Under the pieces are notes generated by a model, which worked only from the letters and a program-made list of their open reading frames with translations, had not been told where the DNA came from and did no database searches. Below, in pieces: positions 35,135-42,985 of a DNA stretch of 64,000 bases (positions are counted from its first letter, which is position 1; the number at the start of each line of letters is the position of its first letter). This DNA comes from JBDSLU01 sp963844435 (GTDB lineage: Bacteria; Acidobacteriota; Vicinamibacteria; Vicinamibacterales; Vicinamibacteraceae). Where the stretch lies: positions 366,907 to 430,906 of the forward strand of contig CAWJOG010000001.1 of the NCBI GenBank assembly GCA_963844435.1, in the 5' to 3' direction. The position numbers and the translations under genes are program-made.

Positions 35135-36097
35135 CTATTCGAGGATGCTGATCCACTCCGGCGGCTTCGGGGTCGGAACCGGCGGCCGGCCTGCGGTGAT
35201 TTCCCAGTGATTGAACCATGAGTTCGACGGAGCTCCGACGAACTCGTCGCGTAGACGATACACGGGGTCTTCGAGCGCCTGGGCGACTGACACAAACCGG
35301 TAGCCGCGCTGCCTCAGAGCCTTTGCCAGCGCATCAAATCGATCTGCGTTGAGGGTGTTTGCATGAAGCAGGAGGATCTGCGGAATCTCGCGCCCGGTCA
35401 CGCGCCGCGAGACATCCTCGAAGAACGTGAACACCTGTTCCATATAGCGCAGATAGTCGTCGGCAATCCGCACGGCGTCAGCGGTATTGCCGCGGCGGAG
35501 AGCGCTTGCGTACGCTGCCGCGTAGACGAACTCGTCGTTGTCCACGGTCACAGGGGCCACTGTATAGCCGTGGCTCGACAGAAAGGCCTCGAACGCGCGG
35601 CGCACCGTCAGATCCGAACCAACATGCAGGAACGGATGACGGAAGTATCGTAGTCTCTGCGCTGTTCCCTTCAAGAGTCCCCGCGTCACCGTTTCGCCTC
35701 GTAGCACGTCGGCCTGGAACTGATCGAGGGGCATCGTGTTCAGATCACGATGCGAGTACGTGTGGTTGCCCAACTCGAGTCCTGCGTCCAGCCACATCCG
35801 GAGCACGCCTATCCGGCCGTCGACATCGCCAGCTCCCCCGCCCTCGACGAACAGCTTTCCCTCGTTGACGAAACCTACGGCCGGAACGCTGTGCTTGCGC
35901 ACTGCGCTCAGCAGCTTGCGCGTGAGTTCCTGGAGGCTGGCCACATCGTTCGCCACCACACCTGCCGGGGTGGCAGGCAAATCGTCAAACGTCACTGCGA
36001 CAGCCCGTTCACGTGAGCGAGCGTGAGGGATGGCGTCGACGGCCAGCATTAGCGCAGCCAACGCCAGCAGTGAGGTCAAAGAACGGCTCGGACGCAT
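35135..36097 (-). CDS. exported polysaccharide deacetylase (NodB-like)
   Basis: The 320-residue protein has a signal peptide (SLTSLLALAALMLAVDA) and the carbohydrate esterase 4 pattern: VAVTFDDLPATPAG (motif 1, TFDD), GLELGNHTYSHRDLN (motif 2, metal histidines), LRYFRHPFLHVG (motif 3), and QILLLHANTLNADRF (motif 5 His). It should remove acetyl groups from peptidoglycan or another surface polysaccharide. The gene begins 11 bases after the stop of the BlaR1-type gene and is probably the third gene of that operon, linking the sensor to cell-wall modification. Confidence 0.9.
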   Translation of the reverse strand: MRPSRSLTSLLALAALMLAVDAIPHARSRERAVAVTFDDLPATPAGVVANDVASLQELTRKLLSAVRKHSVPAVGFVNEGKLFVEGGGAGDVDGRIGVLRMWLDAGLELGNHTYSHRDLNTMPLDQFQADVLRGETVTRGLLKGTAQRLRYFRHPFLHVGSDLTVRRAFEAFLSSHGYTVAPVTVDNDEFVYAAAYASALRRGNTADAVRIADDYLRYMEQVFTFFEDVSRRVTGREIPQILLLHANTLNADRFDALAKALRQRGYRFVSVAQALEDPVYRLRDEFVGAPSNSWFNHWEITAGRPPVPTPKPPEWISILE

Positions 36098-36108
36098 GTC
36101 GCGAGGAG

Positions 36109-37866
36109 CTACCGTGAGATGTCGGGCGGGCCGTTGTCGACCGGGGTGAGCGGCACGAGCTTCAGCCCGAGTTGCTGCTGCACGGCGCTGGCGAGGGAGG
36201 GGCCATGCGATTCGGTCGTCCAGGTGAGGCGCACCGTGAACACGCCGGCGAGGCCCGTGCGATCTTCGACCTTGCGGCCGACGACGCTCGCGAGCTGTGC
36301 GGCCAGGCGCGGCAGCGTGATGGCGTCCGCGCATATTTCGCCGGGCCGCACCCCGTCGACGCAGCGCTCACGAGCCACACCTCGTGCACCCGTTGGTCTC
36401 AGTTCAGGCCCAAGCCGGCCGTCGTCGCGGGCGAGGACAAGCGCGTAGCCGATCGCGCCGGAAGCACTGACGGACTGAACGCTGGCCGGCGCCGCCACGT
36501 CCACCGCGGGCGAGGCCCCAAGTGCGCCGGCCGCCAACGGGACGATCACCACGCCCAGGATGATCCCGCTGAGCATCACCTTTTTCCAGGGGCCGGTCGC
36601 CTCGCCGATCCGGTTCGCCAGGATCGCGTCGATGCGCTGCCGCACGTTCGCGCTGCCGACACCGGAGACGCTCGCGAGCGGTGATGCGACGTAGCGCTTG
36701 CAGACGTTGAGAATGCCTTGCGCGTACGGGCCGGGCGCACCGACGCTGCGGAGCACATGTTCGTCGCAGGCGCGTTCGCGTTCGTCGACCAGGCGGGCGC
36801 CGAGCCACCAGACCAAGGGATGGAACCAGAAGATGGCTTCGGCGACCATGTGGATCGCCGCCGTCATGTTGTCGAAGCGCCGCACGTGACACAGCTCGTG
36901 GGCGATGATGGCTTCAATCTCCGGACGCGACAGATGACGTTCGATGTCCGCCGGCAGCAAGAGGACCGGGTTCAGCCAGCCGATGACACCAGGTTCGAGC
37001 AGACCGTCGGCCAGCCCCACCTGCAATCGCGCCGGCACCTCCATATCGAGCAGTTCGACGCGGCGGCTCGTCAGAGCGACATCCCAGAGCTGCCGGGACA
37101 GCTTGATGCGGAGCGCGACAATCGCGAAGAAACCGCAGGTCCAGATGCCAAGCAACGCCAGCGCAAGCCAGGCGGCCGCGACTTCGCTGATCGTGAAGGT
37201 CGAGGGCCACAGCGCCACCGTGCCGGTCGCCGTGAGCCAGTGACCGATCCCGCCGATCAGCGGGTGCCGCGCGAGATCGTGAAGCAACGACCATGACGCG
37301 CCGAGCAGAGTCGATGATCCGGACGGTCCGGGCGAGCCGCCCGTCCCGAGCGGACCGAAGGCGCCGAGGACAGCGAGAGCGCTCGACCCGATGACCGATC
37401 CGAGCCACATGACCATGGAGAACGGCACCAGGAACTTCACCGACACGCTGAACCAGAGCGCGTACCGCACGCGGGCGCGATTGCGACGGAATGCCAGGGC
37501 CAGCAGGCCGACGACCATCGCGAACAGCGTCGACTGCCAGAGGTGATCGATCACCCGGCCAATCGCCAGCCTCAGTCCGAGCCGTTCGGCCTGCCTGACC
37601 GGCCACGGTGTCACCTCAATCGGCTGACTCATCGCGCCAGCCGTTCCCGTCGGATCGCCGCCATACTGACCGGATCGCAAAAGGGCGGAGGAATGGCGCG
37701 GGTCGTATCGGCCAGAGCCGCCTCGGGCATCGAAGGGATCGGCTGGCTGGGTCGAACCGGCCTGGGACAACACCACCGCTACCAGCGCGACGTGGACGAG
37801 AAGTGAGCCGACGACGCCGACGGAATACCGGCGGCGTACGGGATGTCCGTCCGCGTGCATGATCAT
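36109..37866 (-). CDS. BlaR1-type M56 metallopeptidase with DUF3738-like C-terminal tail
   Basis: The 585-residue protein starts at ATG 37866, overlapping the BlaI stop. It has an extra N-terminal segment with a TonB-like membrane helix (VGVVGSLLVHVALVAVVLS). The usual M56 start follows at about residue 105 (HLWQSTLFAMVVGLLALAF, VRYALWFSVSVKFLVPFSM). The zinc site is HELCHV at residues 323-328 with the downstream VDERERACDEHVL. After the last helix (ILGVVIVPLAAGALG) the periplasmic tail of about 120 residues resembles the end of DUF3738/TIGR03435: LPRLAAQLASVVGRKVEDRT, GLAGVFTVRLTW and GPSLASAVQQQLGLKLVPL. It should sense a wall or antibiotic-related signal and relieve BlaI repression. Confidence 0.9.
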   Translation of the reverse strand: MIMHADGHPVRRRYSVGVVGSLLVHVALVAVVLSQAGSTQPADPFDARGGSGRYDPRHSSALLRSGQYGGDPTGTAGAMSQPIEVTPWPVRQAERLGLRLAIGRVIDHLWQSTLFAMVVGLLALAFRRNRARVRYALWFSVSVKFLVPFSMVMWLGSVIGSSALAVLGAFGPLGTGGSPGPSGSSTLLGASWSLLHDLARHPLIGGIGHWLTATGTVALWPSTFTISEVAAAWLALALLGIWTCGFFAIVALRIKLSRQLWDVALTSRRVELLDMEVPARLQVGLADGLLEPGVIGWLNPVLLLPADIERHLSRPEIEAIIAHELCHVRRFDNMTAAIHMVAEAIFWFHPLVWWLGARLVDERERACDEHVLRSVGAPGPYAQGILNVCKRYVASPLASVSGVGSANVRQRIDAILANRIGEATGPWKKVMLSGIILGVVIVPLAAGALGASPAVDVAAPASVQSVSASGAIGYALVLARDDGRLGPELRPTGARGVARERCVDGVRPGEICADAITLPRLAAQLASVVGRKVEDRTGLAGVFTVRLTWTTESHGPSLASAVQQQLGLKLVPLTPVDNGPPDISR

Positions 37867-38258
37867 CGGCGACTCCTTCCCGGGCGGTGCTGTTTCTCGT
37901 GTGCCTCGATCGCTTTCTCGATCTCGCGCAGATCGTCCCGGGTCAGCCTTCCGGCCTCGACAAGCTGCGCCATCATCGGCTGTGTCCGTCCGCCGAAGAA
38001 GCTCAACACCTCGTCCAGCAAGCGCCGCCGCGCATCTTCGCGGGCGACAAGGGGCTCGAAAATATGCGCGTTGCTGATCTTGCGCGCCCGCCGCACCGCC
38101 TGCTTCGTCTCGAGGCGATAGACAGTGGTTTGAATGGTGGTGTAGGCGGGCCGGGGCGCGGGAAACGCCTCCTGGATTTCACGGATGGACGCGTTTCCCT
38201 GCGTCCACAGGATCTCGAGGATCTGGAGTTCGAGCCTGGTCAGTCGTGGTCGTGGCAT
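37863..38258 (-). CDS. BlaI/MecI-family transcriptional repressor
   Basis: The 131-residue protein carries the BlaI signature LTRLELQILEILWTQGNASI, REIQEAFPAPRPAYTTIQTT (recognition helix), VYRLETKQAVRRARKI, then the dimerisation region RRRLLDEVLSFFGGRTQPMM. Unlike the other BlaI in this window, it has the standard TTIQTTV helix. Its stop overlaps the sensor start (ATGA). A TACTA-type dyad lies about 30 bases upstream, so it represses its own operon, including the sensor and, by position, the deacetylase. Confidence 0.93.
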   Translation of the reverse strand: MPRPRLTRLELQILEILWTQGNASIREIQEAFPAPRPAYTTIQTTVYRLETKQAVRRARKISNAHIFEPLVAREDARRRLLDEVLSFFGGRTQPMMAQLVEAGRLTRDDLREIEKAIEAHEKQHRPGRSRR

Positions 38259-38282
38259 GGCGTCCGTACTACGTAGCCGATA

Positions 38283-38312
38283 GATCTACTACTAAATAGT
38301 AGACAAGATCAA
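38283..38312 (-). promoter_or_regulatory. BlaI operator and promoter
   Basis: On the minus strand TTGATC (38312-38307) is followed after 17-18 bases by GTAGATC as a -10 region. The perfect dyad CTACTA-TT-TAGTAG (38289-38302) fills the spacer. It matches the TACTA-type half-sites of BlaI/MecI operators. Occupation would block polymerase binding and couple all three downstream genes to the sensor. Confidence 0.75.
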
Positions 38313-38341
38313 GCCGTTGACCAGGCGGACCTGTGCGTCAG

Positions 38342-38725
38342 CTACTCTCGTCGCTGCTTGCGAATGAATTCGATCGTCCCCTTGTCGCTGTCGATGGTGC
38401 CGGTCATCCGGTCGCGTGTCCCCGTCAACTCGCACTTCGCAAACGCCGCCGTGCGGCCGGTGCGAGGACGGGTCAGCAGGGTCAGCATGTTCCCATCTAC
38501 TGTCCCCTCGGCGGGCATCATGTCCGTCTCGGCAGGGCCAATCATGCCGGTAACCTTGGCGCCGTCCTGACTCAGGATCGCGAGACCGGCCGCCGATCCG
38601 GAGGGCTTCGTGATCGTCACCGCCCAGGCCCCCGTCACATCCACATCCTGCGTTCCTCCCGCCAGCATCTGGACGACTGCTCCCAAGACCAGAACCACGG
38701 TCAACACTTTCGTTGTTCGCAGCAC
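38342..38725 (-). CDS. exported hypothetical protein, beta-rich (127 aa)
   Basis: GTG 38725 is preceded by AGGAAAGGGGG, which makes it a better start than the longer upstream frame. The leader (LRTTKVLTVVLVLGAVVQMLAGG) is followed by a small beta domain: DVTGAWAVTITKPSGSAAGL, SQDGAKVTGMIG, MLTLLTRPRTGRTAAFAKCE and DRMTGTIDSDKGTIEFIRK. This arrangement resembles the exported protein at 8230-8706 and other lipocalin-like proteins. It lies just upstream of the BlaI operon on the same strand, but the operator-promoter in between suggests separate transcription. Function is unknown. Confidence 0.7.
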   Translation of the reverse strand: MLRTTKVLTVVLVLGAVVQMLAGGTQDVDVTGAWAVTITKPSGSAAGLAILSQDGAKVTGMIGPAETDMMPAEGTVDGNMLTLLTRPRTGRTAAFAKCELTGTRDRMTGTIDSDKGTIEFIRKQRRE

Positions 38726-38918
38726 CTTCTTGCCCCCTTTCCTGAGCTGATACGCAGCGGACGCCGACTGGTTAACTGGCAACTACCGGTTCCTGTCCGC
38801 GGCACCTTCGCAGAACTGTACCTTGCCCAGGCGTCGACGCCCTGCGATAGTCCATCATCCGGTCGATGGTGAACGGCATCGTCACTTCACGGGCCAATGT
38901 ATAGAAGGAGCGTCTGTC

Positions 38919-40283
38919 GTGAATCAGAGTCGACGACGGTTCGTCGGGCAGTGCGCCACTGTGGCGAGCACGTCGGCGGTGTCGGCCATGGTTGGCCGCA
39001 TCCCGGCTGAGGCTGCGCAGACCCAGCCGCTGCGCAATTGGGCCGGCAACTATCAGTACAGCGCCAACGGCATCACGTCGGCGAGGTCGCTGGCGCAGAT
39101 CCAGGACTTCGTTCGAAAGCAGGCGCGTTTCAAGGTGCTCGGCACCCGGCACTGCTTCAATGGCATTGCTGACAGCGCCGACCAGTTTCTCTCGCTTCTC
39201 GAGATGAACGCGATCGTGGGACTCGATCGCGCGGAGCGGACGGTTACGATCGAGTCGGGAATGAGCTACGGCCAACTGTGCCCGTCTCTCGATCGGGACG
39301 GCTTCGCGCTCCACAACCTGGCCTCACTCCCGCACATCTCCATCGCAGGCGCCTGCGCGACCGGTACGCACGGCTCGGGTGTGAACAACGGGAATCTCTC
39401 GACGGCGGTCTCGGCATTCGAGATCGTCACGGCAGGCGGGGACGTCCTGTCGATCGCACGCAGCAAGGATCTCCGCACGTTCCAGGCGACGGTCGTCAAT
39501 CTCGGAGCCCTGGGCGTGGTCACGAAAGTCACGCTGGATGTGCAACCGGCGTTCACGATGCGGCAGGACGTGTACCTGGACCTCTCGATGGCGCAGGTCC
39601 GAGAGCATTTCGAGGACATCGTCTCTGCCGGCTACAGCGTCAGCTTGTTCACCGATTGGCAGCGGGGACGGGTCAACGAAGTCTGGGTGAAGCGCCGTGT
39701 CGAGAAAGGTGAGACCCTGACGGCTTCGAAGGATTTCTACGGCGCACGCCCAGCTACGGCGAACGTCCATCCGATCGTCGAGCTCTCGGCTGAGAATTGC
39801 ACCGAGCAGATGGGCGTTGCCGGGCCGTGGTACGAACGCCTGCCACACTTCCGCATGGGCTTCACACCAAGCAGCGGCACGGAGCTGCAGTCAGAATATT
39901 TCGTGGCGCGCAGCAACGCCGTCGACGCGATCAGTGCCGTCGAGCGACTCCGGGATCACGTCAGTCCTCACCTGATGATCACAGAACTTCGCACCATCGC
40001 GGCCGACGACCTGTGGATGAGTCCATGCTACAAGCGGCCCAGCCTTGCGATCCACTTCACCTGGAAGCAGGACTGGCCGTCCGTGCGCAAGGTGCTGCCG
40101 ATGATCGAACGGGAGCTGGCGCCGTTCGAGGTGAGACCACACTGGGGCAAGCTCTTTACCATTCCGTCGGCGCAGCTCCAGAAGCGATACGCGATGGCCG
40201 CTGAATTCAAACGGCTCGTGGCTGAGCATGACCCGCACGGCAAGTTCCGCAACGCATTCCTCACCGCGAATCTGTACGGCTGA
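38919..40283 (+). CDS. exported FAD-linked oxidase of the alditol/xylitol oxidase type
   Basis: GTG 38919 follows AAGGAG by 9 bases. The 454-residue protein has a twin-arginine-like leader (NQSRRRFVGQCATVASTSAV). The VAO-type FAD domain includes VLGTRHCFNGIADSADQF, where His78 is in the position of the covalent FAD histidine of alditol oxidase (RHSFNDIAD there), and ASLPHISIAGACATGTHGSG. The substrate domain includes GYSVSLFTDWQ, MLITELRTI-like ITELRTIAADDLWMSP, and the terminal HWGKLFTIPSAQLQKRY and DPHGKFRNAFL. Alditol oxidases oxidise polyols and release hydrogen peroxide. Export via Tat places this reaction in the periplasm. Confidence 0.88.
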   Translation: MNQSRRRFVGQCATVASTSAVSAMVGRIPAEAAQTQPLRNWAGNYQYSANGITSARSLAQIQDFVRKQARFKVLGTRHCFNGIADSADQFLSLLEMNAIVGLDRAERTVTIESGMSYGQLCPSLDRDGFALHNLASLPHISIAGACATGTHGSGVNNGNLSTAVSAFEIVTAGGDVLSIARSKDLRTFQATVVNLGALGVVTKVTLDVQPAFTMRQDVYLDLSMAQVREHFEDIVSAGYSVSLFTDWQRGRVNEVWVKRRVEKGETLTASKDFYGARPATANVHPIVELSAENCTEQMGVAGPWYERLPHFRMGFTPSSGTELQSEYFVARSNAVDAISAVERLRDHVSPHLMITELRTIAADDLWMSPCYKRPSLAIHFTWKQDWPSVRKVLPMIERELAPFEVRPHWGKLFTIPSAQLQKRYAMAAEFKRLVAEHDPHGKFRNAFLTANLYG

Positions 40284-40356
40284 CATCGCTCTTTGCGAGG
40301 GCCGATGTCGAATTACACGTAAGCCGGAGTGGAAGCTCCGTACCACCTCGGGACGA

Positions 40357-41253
40357 ATGCTGGCACCCATGCGTTCTCTCGTCGCTGCGACGTTCGCAGC
40401 CAGCGCGTTGTCACTGCTCGCAGCCAGACCGGCTGATGCGCAACAACCGAACCCGGCGTCGGAAATACGGCGCCAGGTCACCGGCAGCTTCCGGTTCGTG
40501 GATCCTGGTTCGACTCATCCCATTACCGTCTGGTTCTGCCGAACATCTACAGCCGCGCCCGACACGCGTATCGTGTTCGTCATGCACGGCAGCGATTCGC
40601 AGACAGCTCGACAGGCCTGTGACCTTGCATCGCCGTACATCGAGCCGTTCAATGCGATCGTCCTCGCTCCCCAGTTCGCGGAGGCGTACTTTCCTGGCGA
40701 CGCGTACATGTTTGGCAACATGATTGATGCCGCCGGCAGCATGCTCCCGAAGTCAGCCTGGGCTCTGACGGCCATCGAACGCCTGTTCGACATGGTTCGC
40801 GACGAGATGGGACTGCGTCGAACGGACTACGACATCGTCGGCTTCTCGGGTGGCGCTCAGTTCGTCCACCGTCTGGCGCTGTTCCTGCCCGAAGCACGTT
40901 TTCGCCGTGCGGTCGCAGCGAGCGCCGGCCGGTATGCCTTTCCCTCCTGGTCGGCAAAGTTTCCCTACGGGCTCGACGGGAGTCCAATCGACCGCAAGCG
41001 CCTGGAACAGGCGTTCTCGCGAGACCTGATGGTGTTGCTCGCCGATCGGGATATCACGGATCGAGAACGCGAACCCGGTTCGATGGCGCAGGGAACGACC
41101 CGCTTCGCCAGAGGGCTGCGGTTCTTCGCCACGGCGACCGACGAAGCCGCAGCGCTCGGTGTGCCCCTTCGATGGCAGCTCCGGATTGTGCCGGGGGTCG
41201 ATCATTCGCCAGTGCCCATGGTGCGAGCTGCGCTCGAATTGCTCCGCCAGTAG
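40357..41253 (+). CDS. exported alpha/beta hydrolase
   Basis: Start ATG 40357 (or ATG 40369) gives a signal peptide (RSLVAATFAASALSLLAARP). The core has the nucleophile elbow VGFSGGAQ with Ser164, the oxyanion strand TRIVFVMHGSDSQ and the terminal VPGVDHSPVPM with the catalytic His. Length is 298 residues. The type resembles PHB-depolymerase/feruloyl-esterase-like secreted hydrolases that act on small esters or polyesters. It lies 74 bases after the flavin oxidase gene and 31 before the amidase gene on the same strand, suggesting a three-gene unit of exported enzymes. Confidence 0.82.
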   Translation: MLAPMRSLVAATFAASALSLLAARPADAQQPNPASEIRRQVTGSFRFVDPGSTHPITVWFCRTSTAAPDTRIVFVMHGSDSQTARQACDLASPYIEPFNAIVLAPQFAEAYFPGDAYMFGNMIDAAGSMLPKSAWALTAIERLFDMVRDEMGLRRTDYDIVGFSGGAQFVHRLALFLPEARFRRAVAASAGRYAFPSWSAKFPYGLDGSPIDRKRLEQAFSRDLMVLLADRDITDREREPGSMAQGTTRFARGLRFFATATDEAAALGVPLRWQLRIVPGVDHSPVPMVRAALELLRQ

Positions 41254-41283
41254 CCCGATGACGTGGTACGCCTTGGGGGATCA

Positions 41284-42843
41284 ATGCCACGGACAAATGA
41301 GGCGCCCGAGGACTTCGCGTCGCAGGACCTGTGGTCGCGCCGATCCTTCATGAAAAGCGCGGTCGGGCATGTTGGGACGTTGCGTCTCAGCTCCCAGTTC
41401 ACCGCAGAGCTCGGGGCTACGCAGCCAGCGGTCTCGGGCAAGGCACGAACTACCGACCTCACCGCACTGAGCATCGGCGAAGCCGGTGACCTGGTGCGCA
41501 GAAGAGTAATCTCGCCGGTTGAGTTGACGCGTGCGTGTCTACAGCGGATCGAGCGGTTGAACCCGGCGCTCAATGCTTTCATTACCGTGACGGCCGAGGA
41601 GGCTCTGGCGCAAGCGCGGGCGGCCGAAGCTGAAGTCTCGCGCGGCCGGTGGCGCGGGCCGCTCCACGGCATCCCCCTCGGACTCAAAGACAACATCGAT
41701 ACACAAGGGGTGAGGACGACCCTGGCCAGCGCGGTCTTCGAAGATCGCGTTCCCTCCGCGGACGCCGAGGTCGTACGCCGACTGAAAGCAGCGGGCGTTG
41801 TCCTGCTTGGCAAGCAGAACCTGCATGAAGTTGCCTTCGGCACCACTGCGGCGGTCAGCCACTTCGGTCCGGTCCATAACCCCTGGAAACACGATCGCAT
41901 CACCGGCGGCTCGTCGGGCGGATCGGCTGCAGCCGTCGCCGCCTGCCTCTGTCTTGGAGCAGTCGCCACAGACGCAGGCGGGTCGATACGCGTGCCTTCG
42001 GCGTATTGCGGAATCGTCGGCCTCAAGCCGACCTACGGATTGGTCGGCATGCGCGGGGGCGGAGAAGCCGGCTGGTGGTCGATGAACCATCTCGGGCCCA
42101 TGTGCCGCAGTGTAGCGGACGTCGCGCTCATGCTTTCCGCGATCGCCGGCTACGACCCGCGCGACAACACCAGCGTAGAGGCGCCGATACCAAACTACAC
42201 CGCGGCGCTCCGCGCCAAGGTCTCAGCGCTACGGCTCGGAGTACCGCGTGCGGTTTTCTACCAGGGACTCGACGCGGAGGTCGAAGCGGCGATGGACACA
42301 GCGCTGAAAGTGCTTCGTAGTCTGACGGGCGGTTTCCAGGACGTCAGCCTGCCGCCGATCGCGGATTCGATTGCGCCGAACATCGTCCTCGCTGAAAACT
42401 ACGCCTTCCACGCACCCTACTTCGCAAAGACGCCGCAGCTCTATAGCGCGGCGATCAGACGCAATCTCCAACACGGCTCGGAAGTGAGTACCGCGGCTTA
42501 CATTCAGTCGCGTCGGGAACTTGACGAAGCACGCCGGGCAATCGGCGCCGCATTCTCGAACGTCGACCTGCTGGTCACTCCGACCACGTCGGTGCCGCCT
42601 CCGACCATCGAAGAGGCGGTGCGTCTCGGGATTGAGTTGGAGATGATCCGCAACACCGGACCGTTCAACGTCTACGGTCTCCCGACGATCTCCATCCCGT
42701 GCGGATTCACCAGCTCAGGGCTGCCAATCGGTATGCAAGTCAGCGGGCCACGCTTCGGGGAGGCTAAGGTGCTGATGCTCGCGCACGCCTATGAGCAGGC
42801 GACAGACTGGCACGCAAGGCGGCCCCAGATCTCCAGCGTCTAG
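41284..42843 (+). CDS. exported amidase (amidase signature family)
   Basis: ATG 41284 follows GGGGGA. The 519-residue protein begins with a twin-arginine leader (WSRRSFMKSAVGHVGTLRL). The amidase-signature triad is present: Lys in GIPLGLKDNIDT (about residue 138), cis-Ser in GGSSGGSAAAVAA (about 210) and the nucleophile in DAGGSIRVPSAYCGIVGLKP (about 235). The C-terminal half has VTPTTSVPPPTIEE and VYGLPTISIPCGF. It should hydrolyse an amide bond; the substrate cannot be deduced. It may belong with the two exported genes upstream. A GTTGGAACC repeat lies 9 bases after the stop. Confidence 0.9.
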   Translation: MPRTNEAPEDFASQDLWSRRSFMKSAVGHVGTLRLSSQFTAELGATQPAVSGKARTTDLTALSIGEAGDLVRRRVISPVELTRACLQRIERLNPALNAFITVTAEEALAQARAAEAEVSRGRWRGPLHGIPLGLKDNIDTQGVRTTLASAVFEDRVPSADAEVVRRLKAAGVVLLGKQNLHEVAFGTTAAVSHFGPVHNPWKHDRITGGSSGGSAAAVAACLCLGAVATDAGGSIRVPSAYCGIVGLKPTYGLVGMRGGGEAGWWSMNHLGPMCRSVADVALMLSAIAGYDPRDNTSVEAPIPNYTAALRAKVSALRLGVPRAVFYQGLDAEVEAAMDTALKVLRSLTGGFQDVSLPPIADSIAPNIVLAENYAFHAPYFAKTPQLYSAAIRRNLQHGSEVSTAAYIQSRRELDEARRAIGAAFSNVDLLVTPTTSVPPPTIEEAVRLGIELEMIRNTGPFNVYGLPTISIPCGFTSSGLPIGMQVSGPRFGEAKVLMLAHAYEQATDWHARRPQISSV

Positions 42844-42852
42844 TGGGAGATG

Positions 42853-42896
42853 GTGGACCAGAACAGCGCCGGTTGGAACCTTCTGACCAGCTGGCT
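42853..42896. repeat. GTTGGAACC-core dispersed repeat, copy 3
   Basis: The copy begins GTGGACCAGAACAGCGCC, continues through GGTTGGAACC and ends CCAGCTGGC. It lies between the amidase stop and the diheme cytochrome gene. A 22-base identity with the copy at 44499 includes CAGAACAGCGCCGGTTGG, so the cytochrome gene is bracketed by direct repeats. It resembles the copy at 53269 over the GTGGACCAGA part. Confidence 0.7.
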
Positions 42897-42985
42897 TGCC
42901 TTACTGGGGAATCATCGTTGCTCTGACGGAGGTCAGGGCAAGAAGCCGACCACACAACGTGAAGCGCTTGCTAGACTTGTGGGGT

